DNA of 64,000 nucleotides, from positions 593,491-657,490 of the forward strand of contig CM057157.1 of NCBI GenBank assembly GCA_029962745.1, in the 5' to 3' direction. Below are positions 1 to 9,244 of the stretch, one piece after another. The stretch comes from Echinometra lucunter. Its lineage: Eukaryota > Echinodermata > Echinoidea > Camarodonta > Echinometridae. Under the pieces are notes generated by a model, which ran no database searches, was not told the origin of the DNA, and was given only the letters and a program-made list of their open reading frames with translations. Each line of letters begins with the position of its first letter. Position 1 is the stretch's first letter. A program made the position numbers and the translations under genes.

Positions 1-27
1 AAAATATTCCTAAGCATGCTGGTGACC

Positions 28-42
28 GATTATTTATTTATT

Positions 43-97
<55 letters not shown>

Positions 98-100
98 TTT
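28..100. repeat. (TTTA)n microsatellite
   Basis: A near-perfect run of about 17 TTTA units. From here to the SINE near 778 I see no gene, only a second microsatellite at 310-371. Confidence 0.95.
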
Positions 101-309
101 GTGTGTAGCCCCTTGACTGTAGAACAGATTACCACTAGATATCAGGAAATCTTAGAAAATAGAAAGCTTTAAATCAAAAGTAAAAACTTATTTGTTTTCC
201 ATTCTAGTCCATGCTATGAATTATGTAGCATTTTGCGGCAGAAGCACGGAAGAACTCTTGCAGCGCAGTAGAATATAAAGACATAGATCATTCTGCCCTC
301 AATAAATGA

Positions 310-322
310 TTTATTATTATTA

Positions 323-368
<46 letters not shown>

Positions 369-371
369 CAT
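310..371. repeat. (ATT)n microsatellite
   Basis: About 20 ATT/ATC triplets. The same triplet class recurs throughout the window and often marks the 3' tails of L2-type LINEs, so this may be the tail of a degraded insertion; no retrotransposon coding remnant is visible beside it. Confidence 0.9.
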
Positions 372-777
372 TATCTATCTATAAATCTATTGTATAAGGG
401 TGTGAAATAGCGTCGCCTGGTTCTAGCCGGCGACGTACTAACTCATACTCTCACCCACCACTGCGCCCGTGCACTCATTACGCACGGCGCGCCCGCAATG
501 ACCCCTGACATAGCACCATATCGCCAGTTGCAGAAAAGACATTCAAATGAGAAGGCCTAATTATATACGATCTCAGCTAAACTCTACGTCTCAGTTCAGT
601 TACAACGCAGCTCTTCTGTAACCACTTCTGAGGCCTCAGAGATACGGGAACGAGCCATACTTAGGTGAGTTTCTGTGTCTTGTGTGATCGTGTCCCTCAT
701 CTAATACATTAGATCTATCTATCTACTACCTATTTCTATCCATCTACCTATCAATCTTCCTACCTATGTACTTATCG

Positions 778-1000
778 AGGAGGCGCTGTGGCTCAGTGGT
801 AGAGCAGTGGTCTCGTAACTGGGTGTACCCGGGTTCGAAACCAAGTGGATGCGCTAATGCCCTTTGGTAAGGTATTAATCCTCATTACCAAGTCCTTCGG
901 AGGGGACTTAAAGCCGTCGGTCCTCTGATTGCTTACTAACAAGCATATACATGCTTTCTTAGCAGTCAGGTAAAATAACCAACCATTTAACCATTTAACC
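778..1000 (+). mobile_element. tRNA-derived SINE
   Basis: The first ~75 bases resemble a tRNA gene with an internal RNA polymerase III promoter: an A-box-like TGGCTCAGTGGT at 789-800 and a B-box-like GGGTTCGAAACC at 831-842, 31 bases apart. The downstream body (about 855-970) is not tRNA-like and ends in an AACC-rich tail (970-1000) that runs into TATC repeats. A tRNA head, unrelated body and short repeat tail is the standard SINE layout. The acceptor stem does not pair convincingly, so this is not called a functional tRNA. It sits beside the microsatellite in intron 3 of gene 2. The family was not identified. Confidence 0.8.
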
Positions 1001-1031
<31 letters not shown>

Positions 1032-1850
1032 GTCTACGTAAGTAACTGTCTATCTATCTATCTATCTACGTAAGTAATTGTCTATATATCTATCTATCTA
1101 TCTACCTAAGTAACTGTCTATCTATCTATCTATCTACCTAAGTAACTGTCTATCTATCTATCTATCTACGTAAGTAATTGTCTATATATCTATCTATCTA
1201 TCTACCTAAGTAACTGTCTATCTATCTATCTATCTACCTAAGTAACTGTCTATCTATCTATCTATCTACCTAAGTAACTGTCTATCTATCTATCTATCTA
1301 CGTAAGTAATTGTCTATATATCTATCTATCTATCTATGTATCTATCTACCTATCTGTCCATCTATCTATGTACATAATTTATACCTGTTTATCTACCTAC
1401 CTATCCACCTATCCACCTACCTACCTATCTATCTGTCTATCTATCTACCTATCTATCTTCCTACCTATCTACCTATCTATTTATATATCTACCTATCTAT
1501 CTATCTATCTACCTACCTATCTATCTATCTACCTATATATCTACCTATCCATCTATGTATCCATCTACCTATCTACCTATCTATCTACCTAACTATCTAT
1601 CTATCTACCTACTACCTAAATGTCTATACATCTACCTATCTACCTACCTATCTGTCTAACTATCTACCTATCTACCTACATATCTATCTATCTACCTATG
1701 TATCTTTCTACCTAATTATCAGTCTACCTACCTATCTATCTATCTATCTACCTACCTATCTGTCTATCTATCTATCTTCCTACCTATCTGTCTATCTATC
1801 TACCTTCCTACCAATCTTGTCTATCCATTTGTCTGTTTATCTATCTAGCT
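1000..1850. repeat. TATC/TACC microsatellite with ~32-bp higher-order units
   Basis: Between 1,030 and 1,310 a ~32-bp unit (TAAGTAACTGTC followed by CTAT repeats) recurs about nine times in two alternating variants (GTAAGTAATTG and CTAAGTAACTG); after 1,320 it decays into plain CTAT/CTAC. The long open frames here encode only Tyr-Leu-Ser-Ile/Pro repeats and are not genes. The array lies in intron 3 of gene 2. A much shorter TATC run occupies the matching place in gene 1 near 46,105-46,165. Confidence 0.9.
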
Positions 1851-1982
1851 ATCTAGCAGGTCACCTACCTATGTCTGCCCAACTGAAATAATGTCTCCTC
1901 TTTTATATCTCTCTATCTGCCCCTCCCCCTCTCTCTGTCCTTCCTTTCTTTCTCCCTACCTCTTTTAATACGCAAGTCTTAC

Positions 1983-2270
1983 CTCTCACAATAAGTCTAA
2001 ATAATCCAGCTCTTGCTTGTCCTCTCTCCCCTCCTAAATGAATCTCATAGACACCAGCATGGAAGGTATCTACTTCTGTGATAGTGTACACTGTCGTTTC
2101 CCCTAATCCGACGATCATAGAAGAAATAGTCTCTATAGGATCAGTTGTACCATTCAACCTCCAGAGCTTGTTCCCTTCAGTAGGATTAAGCTCAGTGAAG
2201 TCCACTGTAACATTCACATCCCCCTTGTTGACAGTCTTCGAGAACCTCCCATTTGCTGGAACAAACTTGG
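1983..2270 (-). CDS. Gene 2 exon 3: second Ig-like domain
   Basis: The acceptor ATTCAG|CCAAG (start 2270) and donor GAGAG|GTAAGA (end 1983) bound 288 bp, phase 1. It contains WRLNGTT and AGVYEIHL, matching the tryptophan and the strand F 'G-x-Y' of Ig domains. The canonical cysteines are absent, as in gene 1. About 20 of 96 residues differ from gene 1. Confidence 0.8.
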
Positions 2271-3354
2271 CTGAATATGAGAGGGAAAAGAATACGGTGT
2301 ACATTATCAAGCTTTAATAATACCATGAAAAATTTGGACTGAGGTTACCCCTATCCGTTTCCCAGTCTGATAGCTCAACTTAAATTTGTTCCTGTGTGGG
2401 CATGTTGGGGTGTTTCTATACTCCCTTTGCAATTATATTTTAGGCAGAGGTGTTTCAAAGCTCTCTGCCTATATATATAGACAAACTTTTCTTTAAGTTT
2501 TTTTTACATCCTTTTTACATAATGTTCTCCTGATTTGATTTCCCCTGAACGCTAAAAGACTAGATAATATAATAACTACGCAGTTTATTAGAGAACCATC
2601 TGCTACATGAATAATGATCATTACTGCTTACTCAATATAACACAAATACAACTCTTACCATCAGATCTCATGAAGATTGTTGGTACGACTGAGCGTTCTC
2701 CATCAAGGGATGCAGCACAGTAGAAGACACCGTAGGACCTAGGGAAAGTTGTGTCGAGATTTGTTCTGTATGCCTCAGTGGATGGATTGCCTGCATTGAA
2801 GGTTATACTAGGTGGCGGATCACCATTCGCTGGGTTATTTATATCATTGTATGTGTAGATATATCTCCCTCTAGACACACTAGCTTGTAAATCAGGAGAA
2901 CTTTTATAGCACTCAAAGAAAGGGTTACCAATCTCTGTGCTTATATATCCTCTACTGGTGGTAGATATGTATGGTTGTCCTGATCCTAAAATGTAATCAA
3001 ATCAAAGAGGAAGTAAATGCATTTACATTAAAACATTGATTCCATGACAAGAAAAATGATAATGAGTTTTAACAGAATTTTGACTAAGCAGCAATCTTCA
3101 TGTAATATTTTCCCTTCAAAATCATATTCGGATTTTAGAGCTGCAAAAGTTTCACCAAATGTACATATTGTAGCCGCTGTTCGCTATGTATAGATAGTAT
3201 ATTGTACACAAATTTTCTCAATCATGTCAGTAGTGCAGTAACTTGAATTCTCACCATTAGTTTAAAAAGATACATGCAAAAAAAAAAAACACAGCAAGTT
3301 ACCTCCATGTGTATAAATCAGCACAGCAACAAATATCATCCACATGAAATCCAT
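1983..3354 (-). CDS. Tie-like receptor, tandem paralogue (gene 2), exons 1-3, partial
   Basis: This is the 5' part of a second copy of the gene-1 receptor, running off the left edge. Exon 1 is 3303-3354, starting at the ATG at 3354 and encoding a hydrophobic leader ([17 protein letters not shown]). Exon 2 is 2659-2985 (Ig-like, with FEC and FYC cysteine contexts). Exon 3 is 1983-2270 (second Ig-like domain). All junctions are GT/AG and phase 1, and each exon has exactly the length of its gene-1 counterpart (52, 327 and 288 bp). By family analogy it should be a cell-surface receptor, but EGF, FN3, membrane and cytoplasmic parts lie outside the window, so whether this copy has a kinase is unknown. 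Intron 2 is only 388 bp here, against about 5.3 kb in gene 1. Confidence 0.8.
2659..2985 (-). CDS. Gene 2 exon 2: first Ig-like domain
   Basis: The acceptor TTTTAG|GATC (start 2985) and donor GATG|GTAAGA (end 2659) bound 327 bp with phase 1 on both sides. The paired cysteines sit in PFFECYKS and GVFYCAAS contexts, typical of an Ig fold. Compared with gene 1, about ten replacements are visible over the last 75 residues, six of them in one ~12-residue stretch. Confidence 0.8.
3303..3354 (-). CDS. Gene 2 exon 1: start and signal peptide
   Basis: The ATG at 3354 begins a 17-codon hydrophobic leader ending in a GGAG|GTAACT donor (exon end 3303, phase 1). Gene 1 has the same exon with Trp5 replaced by Arg and Tyr14 by Asn. 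Confidence 0.75.
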
Positions 3355-3802
3355 AATGTACTGGGTAAAGAATTGATGATGATAAAAACCTTCCTTTGAT
3401 TTTTTTTCTACAATCACAACTTCCCTAAGCAAAGAATTGGCTACAGGTGTTCTAAACAACTCAAAATCGTTGAGCAACAGGGAAGGGCAGAAGAAAAAAC
3501 AGGAAACGATATGGTTTTGACCTGACGCACTTTCGTTTCGATTGGAGAAATGAACATGATAGGCCTACAGTATCCGGGTAAGAGATTTTCCAGTACCAAA
3601 CCGGATTTCTGCCTCTTCAGACATATGACAAAATACCCTTCGCTAAAAAGTTGACACAACTGACTATTTCAGTCGTGTAAAAACCTCTTGATCGTGTTGA
3701 TCTGATACTTACAAGCTATTAGAAAAGAGTTCGAACACTTATTTCCTTAAGCATTGCTCAAACCTCAACCAAAGGAGTATTGGATATAATCATCATTTTA
3801 TA
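3355..3802. other. Upstream flank of gene 2, homologous to gene 1 upstream
   Basis: This stretch aligns by eye with 52,692-53,500 upstream of gene 1 (shared blocks include TTTTGACCTGACGCACTT). It presumably holds the promoter and 5' UTR, but no clear TATA box or initiator stands out. The ~250-bp block found twice upstream of gene 1 is single copy here. Confidence 0.6.
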
Positions 3803-4592
3803 TAGACCAATTTCACCTCCGGTTTATGTATTTGGCCCTCTATCGGCGACGCCATTGCTGCGGTGGGCAAGCGCGCTGACCGCGATTGGCTCTGTGTACA
3901 AAATGAATGTAAGATATGAGATATGCCCCGATATTGTTCCATTTACTTTATTCTAGATCAATAAAATAAAGCATGTATACATGGGTAGATGAGGTAAGAC
4001 AGTAGTCGTATCTGATGGATGAAGGTATGATGTATTTTTGTACTTTCGATGGTTTTTCAACTTAGTTTTGTCATTAAAAGTTCGATTGCAGCATAGGAGC
4101 CGTAGTAAACGGGAGCCCTAAATCTTACCCTGTTTACAAAATCATGTTTTCACTCATTAAATTTTACGCCAAAGTACATAATGATAATGTTTCTTGACTT
4201 CAAAGTCCTTTCTGTTGATTTTTTTACCCACTGGCGACGAAATCCTTCACATTGCTTACGGAAACCTGTGTAGGGAGTACGGCTTCTCACACAAACAGGC
4301 TTCATGAGTCAAAAGCGAGTGAATTTCGCACTCATTTAGCTTCCAATTTTTAAACTTTCTCTAATTCTTGAGGCATTTGAACACCGCACAGCTGCGACCT
4401 GAACTTCCCTGATAATTTCTCATTGCAAATATTAAAATAAATCTGCATATACTGGTCAAAATAGACAAAAAAATCGAACGAATGTACATAACGCGCTATT
4501 GACTTGTGTACTATAAAAGTTGGAGCGCCCACCGCAGTATGTCCAACTGTGTCGAACAGTCTGCTGCCCTCTTGCGTTGTGAAATTGGTCTA
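3803..4592. mobile_element. Inverted-repeat DNA element with TA target (non-autonomous)
   Basis: The ends are inverted copies: TAGACCAATTTCAC at 3803 and GTGAAATTGGTCTA ending at 4592, each flanked by TA (3801-3802 and 4593-4594). A second inverted pair, GCGGTGGGC and GCCCACCGC, lies inside the ends. No transposase frame is present. A TA duplication is known for the Tc1/mariner superfamily, so membership there is an inference. Sequence flanking both sides is nearly contiguous in the paralogous region near 53,480-53,560, which lacks the element. Confidence 0.75.
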
Positions 4593-4594
4593 TA

Positions 4595-5004
4595 CTCGTA
4601 TCAAAATATTCGGGTAGGACGCCACTGAAAAGTGTGTAAAGTAATTCAGGGTGTCCTTGTCCAAGCATCACTGCCTGGTTTAGCTGTAGATTGTAGGCCT
4701 ATAGCTGCACTCTAAGCTTATTGCTAGGACCCAAGTTCTTGGTGTTAATCCTTTTTAAAGAGTATAGGCAATAAATGGCGTTATTTCTATGGTAGATATT
4801 TAAACAGACAGCTTTTGTAATGCATGAATGATCACTAGCTATACAATCCAAGTATGATTACATGTATATGTGTAAGTAGGAAAATTAATGTATTGCCATT
4901 TTGTGGGTGTGTTTGTGTGCTGGCACCCATGAAAGCAAGTAATGTATAGCTACGCTAAAAGCATTCCTGGTATGGAAGCAAGCACCTTGTATATGGCAAC
5001 TGAT
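4595..5004. other. No gene seen
   Basis: The first ~60 bases continue the gene-2 upstream homology (to about 4,650). The rest is AT-rich sequence without a recognisable feature. Confidence 0.6.
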
Positions 5005-5012
5005 AATGGTGG

Positions 5013-5049
<37 letters not shown>

Positions 5050-5071
5050 AATAATAATAATAATAATGATA

Positions 5072-5139
<68 letters not shown>

Positions 5140-5176
5140 ACTAATACTAATACTAATACTAATACTAATACTAATA

Positions 5177-5234
<58 letters not shown>

Positions 5235-5276
5235 TAATAATAATGATAATGATAATAATAATAAACAATAATGATA
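5005..5276. repeat. Compound (GAT/AAT/TAC)n microsatellite
   Basis: A GATGAT run at 5,008-5,047 passes into AAT/AATG triplets with a TAATAC block at 5,140-5,175. The poly-Asp/Asn, poly-Ile and poly-Leu open frames here are artefacts of the triplet repeat. No gene is seen in 5,277-5,560. Confidence 0.95.
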
Positions 5277-5559
5277 ATAAAAGTAATAATCAAAATCTGT
5301 AAGACTCAAAATGCTCTTGATAATCAAATGCTCGGTAAGGCTCTACTTGTTTCCACAAAGGTCCAATTTATACTGGAATTCTTATTGGTTGATCAAGGAT
5401 GGCCTTGCTTGGTGAAGATGGAGTCTGCATGTGAAAGCAACGGTCAGTACTCATGCAAACCAGTTTGATTTCAAGACAAGTACACGATATTAGAAGTGAC
5501 CAAAAAAGTTGAAGTTATGGTGTTGTTTGTGGCTCATTAAATATGAAATTGAATTGTAA

Positions 5560-5815
5560 TTCCCAGATCGAATCTAATCTTTCGTCTGCTGAAAAACGCT
5601 TTAGTGTAAGTGCTTCAAAAGTTTGGAACAATCTCCTACCCTCAATCCGAGCAATAGAAACTCTGTCAACTCTCAAAAGACAACAGAAGACCTACCCTTT
5701 TCCACAGAGCTAATTTATTTTGTTATTTGTAACTTTTCATGTTTACTTTATTACTTCTTTGTATATCGCGCATTATCAATGACCATTATTATTATCATTA
5801 TCATTCACTGTATTA
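5560..5815 (+). mobile_element. 5'-truncated L2/CR1-type LINE 3' end
   Basis: An imperfect frame at about 5,580-5,730 reads RFSVSASKVWNNLLPSIR followed by a TLKRQQKTY-like segment. This resembles the end of L2/CR1-type reverse transcriptases (consensus like FSVAAPRLWNSLP...F+ + LKTYLF). It ends in an ATTATTATC-type tail near 5,785-5,810, as expected for a 5'-truncated copy. Confidence 0.6.
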
Positions 5816-5827
5816 AGGCCATGTACG

Positions 5828-6048
5828 CTAAGAAAGAATTGCACCCTAAAAGCAACACTGGCTGCACCTTTTTGGGTGCAGTCTTGCACCCTGGACCAAA
5901 AAACGTGCAAAAGTACACCTTTTTGTTCTTGTTTGCACCCTGAAATGCCCGTTTGCACCCGAAAAGGTGCAACTTTTAGGGTGCAGAGATTTTTGTGTAC
6001 AAAAAGGTGCAAATTTGCACCTTTTCTAGAAGGGTGCAACTCTGCGGC
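5828..6048. mobile_element. GGTGCAA-rich inverted-repeat element, truncated copy
   Basis: It starts CTAAGAAAGAATTGCACCCT and then repeats GGTGCAA/TTGCACC in both orientations. It matches the left part of the element split by LINE C (55,307 and 59,828-60,157). The right end is missing; the sequence changes at about 6,048 into the poly-G/CTTTCGAGA inverted repeat. No protein is encoded. Confidence 0.7.
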
Positions 6049-6475
6049 TTATGTCGAAAGGGTGCGTGCGCGGAGCGGGATGGGAGGGGGAGGGAACGGG
6101 GATGGCCGCACCCTTTCGAGAGAATCCCCCCCCCCCCCCCGGTTGTCTCGAAAGGGTGGGTTGCGTGTGGGGAGTAAAATTAACTCATCCATTCGTGGAA
6201 ACCGGGGGGCTTGTCTCGAAAGGGTGTGTTGAGTAGTCTGATATACCAGCCGTTTTTTGTTAATGTAAGCTACATTTTTTTAAAAAATGTAGGTAAGGAG
6301 ACAGGCGGTTGGCAATCACCTGATGGGGGTGTCCAAGGCAGGTGCGGATCTGGGGGGGGGGGCGAGCGGGCCTTGGCCCCCGACCCAAAATTTGTGTTTT
6401 TCAGCCCATTTTTGACCATTTTGGGTACCTCGGCCCCCCTGAAAAAGAAAAGGGGCCCCCAAAAAAGTAGGAAAG
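6049..6475. repeat. Left arm of a large inverted repeat
   Basis: The arm contains repeated CGAAAGGGTG motifs, a poly-C run, the block ACAGGCGGTTGGC and a GGGGCCCC-bounded segment. It matches 7,372-7,828 in the opposite orientation over most of its length. A ~33-bp block (GGAGACAGGCGGTTGGC...) occurs twice in this arm (about 6,297 and 6,475) and once in the other. The arms are separated by ~900 bp holding a (CA)n run (6,681-6,712), a (GT)n run (6,943-6,961) and poly-G/poly-A tracts. Confidence 0.75.
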
Positions 6476-7371
6476 GAGACAGGCGGTTGGCTATCACCTG
6501 ATGGGGGGGGGGGGGGGGGTGTCCAACGAGCCCCAAAATATAAATGAGGGAAAGATATCCCCTTTTGTATGCTCCACTCTCCCCCCCCCCCCAAAAAAAA
6601 AGGGGAAAAAAAGGAATATGCATTTTGTTCATGAGTATTCTTACACAAGAACGCAGAAGCAATCTTATGCACCCGCACACACATGCACACACACACACAC
6701 ACACACGCACACACGCATACACATACACTTGCAAATATCTTTCTTCAGTTTCTTACTGTCGCAAATTAACGATGTGCAATATATGAGGCTGATTTCCTAA
6801 TGGAATGCGCATTTCCAAAGGACAGATGAGGCAGAATAGAAAGTCATATTTCCATTTTATTTTCAACATGGAGGGAAGGACAACAACATGTGCACTTCAA
6901 GCAATCAAGCAATCACAACCAAATTAGAAAAGAAGTTTTTATGTGTGTGTGTGTGTGTGTGCGGGTGCAGAAGATTGCTTTTCTCCCGTTTTATGCATCC
7001 CACCATAATATTCTACCAGACAGAAAAGGGAGGACTCTTTCCCACATGTATATTCTGGGGGATCCTTGGACCAGCCGCGGATCCAGGATTTGATTGGGGG
7101 GGGGGGGCATGGCCATGGAAGTTTTTTTTTGGAATCTAGCGACTAAAAAAAAAAAAAAAAAGGTTGTACATTACATTCCGGCAGTGAACCCCCCTGGGGG
7201 GGGGGGGGGGGGCAGGGGTGCATAAAAAGATTGTGTGTGTGTGTCGTAAAAGCTGTATTAGGGGAGTAGGCGTACCCTATTATCCTATTACAGGTCCAAA
7301 AATTTCGCGACAAGCAAAAAAAAAAAAAAAAAGAAAAAAGGTTGTACATTACATTTCCCATTTCGCGTTCT

Positions 7372-7828
7372 TCTTTTTTAGGGGCCCCTTTTCTTTTTCA
7401 GGGGGGGGGGGGGGGCCGAGGTACCCAAAATGGTCAAAATGGGATGAAAAACACAAATTTTGGGTCGGGGGCCAAGGCCAGTTCGCCCCCCCCCCCCCCC
7501 CCCCCCCCCCTGGATCCGCACCTGCCTTGGACACCCCCATCAGGTGATAGCCAACCGCCTGTCTCCTTTCCTCTTTTTTTTTTTTTTTTTACTTACATTA
7601 ACAAAAAACGGCTGGTATATAAGACTACACAACACAACCTTTCGAGACAAGCCCCCCCCCCCCCTCTGGTTTCCACGAATGGGTGCGTTAATTTCACTCC
7701 CCACACGCAACCCACCCTTTCGAGACAACCGGGGGGGGGGCTTCTCTCGAAAGGGTGCGGCCATCTCCGTTCCCTCCCCGCTCCCATCCCGCTCCGCGCA
7801 CGCACCCTTTCGACATAAGCCCCACTGC
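7372..7828. repeat. Right arm of the large inverted repeat
   Basis: This is the reverse complement of 6,049-6,475, with shared landmarks in mirrored order (GGGGCCCCTTTTC, CAGGTGATAGCCAACCGCC, ACAAAAAACGGCTGGTATA, ACCCTTTCGAGACAA, GCGCACGCACCCTTTCGACA). Long G/C homopolymers differ in length, so the arms are old or prone to slippage. Overlapping open frames rich in Pro/Gly are by-products of the homopolymers. Confidence 0.75.
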
Positions 7829-7852
7829 ATGGCAGCTATCGCCAACACACGG

Positions 7853-7945
7853 TAGCAAAAATGGGACCCAACTACGTGGTGGATATATGCACCACTCCGT
7901 AGCAAAATGGGTCCGACTACGTGGTGGATACAAGAACCCCACAAA
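7853..7945. repeat. Two direct copies of a ~46-bp unit
   Basis: GTAGCAAAAATGGG...ACTACGTGGTGGATA occurs at about 7,853 and again at about 7,899 with small changes. No coding potential. Confidence 0.7.
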
Positions 7946-7989
7946 AAAAAAAAACCTGACTCTTCCATGGAGCCAACGTTACCATAATC

Positions 7990-8611
7990 CTTAAAGCATG
8001 AAGGATATAGCACCAGCAGATGTAAGCTTTATGCAAGAAGCCATTAACATGAAATCATATATTGCAATGGCCTGTCTCTACACAAAACCATCATAGTTGT
8101 AACTTTGGTTAAGCTAACGTAATCTTGTATTCCTATTTCATAATGGGTATAGCGAAGTACAAATGCGAACAGAATTATTTTGAAAAAGCTTGGTAACAAA
8201 TGAGACTGTACAGGCTTCTGACTGACTGATGCTAGGGACAAGTCTACTTTTACACTTACACAAATCTTACTATAATCTCAAAATCCATTTTTTCCAAAGC
8301 CCAAAGATAATGATGATTGAATGCTACTGTCGGACACAGGGTAATAACTGTTCAAATATCATATATTCATGTACTCTGGAAGGCAACTGTGCCTAAAATC
8401 AGTACTTTAGTTAGATGCAATATGTTTTTTTTTTCCAAATCTGTTTTTTTTCCAAACATTCTAGAAACTTTGTAATTAAGATTGTGACTCCATACTTGTG
8501 CAAAATGGAGAAAGATTAATGTAAAAAACCCGTTTAAATTGAATAGGAATGTTCTTATGAAGCACCTTCCATAGTTATTACAAAGTGCAATACAAATGAC
8601 AATTATGTAAC

Positions 8612-8617
<6 letters not shown>
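7990..8617. other. No gene seen
   Basis: AT-rich single-copy-looking sequence. The short minus frame at 8,044-8,241 has no recognisable domain and no supporting splice context. Confidence 0.5.

Positions 8618-8663
<46 letters not shown>
8618..8663. repeat. (AT)n microsatellite
   Basis: About 22 uninterrupted AT dinucleotides, self-complementary and able to form a cruciform. Confidence 0.95.
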
Positions 8664-8666
<3 letters not shown>

Positions 8667-8880
8667 AAAACAGCAACAAAATACAGTGCAGACTGGAATA
8701 AAAACGGACCAAATGTGAAAACAGAAATAAAATGAATAGAAAATTGAAAGAAAAACAAATCAAATGTAAAAGTGAAAACAAAATCCAGTGAAGAATGAAT
8801 GGAAGCAGAAAAACAAATTAAAATGAAAATAAAAGTCAGTGAAGACTAAATGAAAATTTATGAAAAAGCAATTAAAAAAG
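8664..8880. repeat. Degenerate tandem repeat, ~60-bp unit
   Basis: About three to four A-rich units share AAAACAAAAT-CAGTG-AGA-TGAAT-type blocks (for example ACAGTGCAGACTGGAATAAA, then CCAGTGAAGAATGAATGGAA, then TCAGTGAAGACTAAATGAAA). Confidence 0.6.
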
Positions 8881-9206
8881 TGCATTTATTGTAATGTTGT
8901 TCTGATTTTCTACAATCATATTTGATATTCTAATCTTCCCTGCTTCTCTCTGTCACGTCTTTGGTAAGGATGCCTTTTTGAAGCTAACTTGGTCCGACTT
9001 CTCATGCAAGATTTCGCTTGCGAGACGATAAACTGAGATGTACTGAGCACGGATGAAATCTGTTTTGCTGATGTGATCCGGGATGTGATCTCTCTGTATG
9101 AGTTGGTGAGCTGTTGCTAACCCAGTTGTTAGAGCTGCTCTGTGAGGAGGGGTGTGTGGATCTTACAGAGAGGTGCTTGTCGATGAACAATCATATTCAT
9201 GGAAGA

Positions 9207-9209
9207 TAA

Positions 9210-9243
<34 letters not shown>
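9207..9243. repeat. (GA)n microsatellite
   Basis: A GAGA run of ~35 bases. From 8,881 to 10,240 I see no gene otherwise. The 78-codon plus frame at 9,575-9,811 has no known domain and lies in AGT/CAG-rich degenerate sequence. Confidence 0.9.

Positions 9244-9244
<1 letters not shown>

Noticed and set aside
781..852. tRNA gene
   Set aside because: A and B boxes are present but the acceptor stem does not pair well and a SINE body follows, so it is treated as the head of a SINE.
1310..1891. 193-codon plus frame rich in Tyr-Leu-Ser-Ile
   Set aside because: It is the translation of a TATC/TACC microsatellite; the other frames give the same kind of repeat.
4885..5327. Poly-Asp/Asn, poly-Ile and poly-Leu frames
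   Set aside because: Products of the GAT/AAT triplet run on both strands, with no flanking coding signal.
6211..7855. Overlapping Gly/Pro-rich frames on both strands
   Set aside because: They arise from poly-G/C runs in the inverted repeat; frames change with homopolymer length between the two arms.
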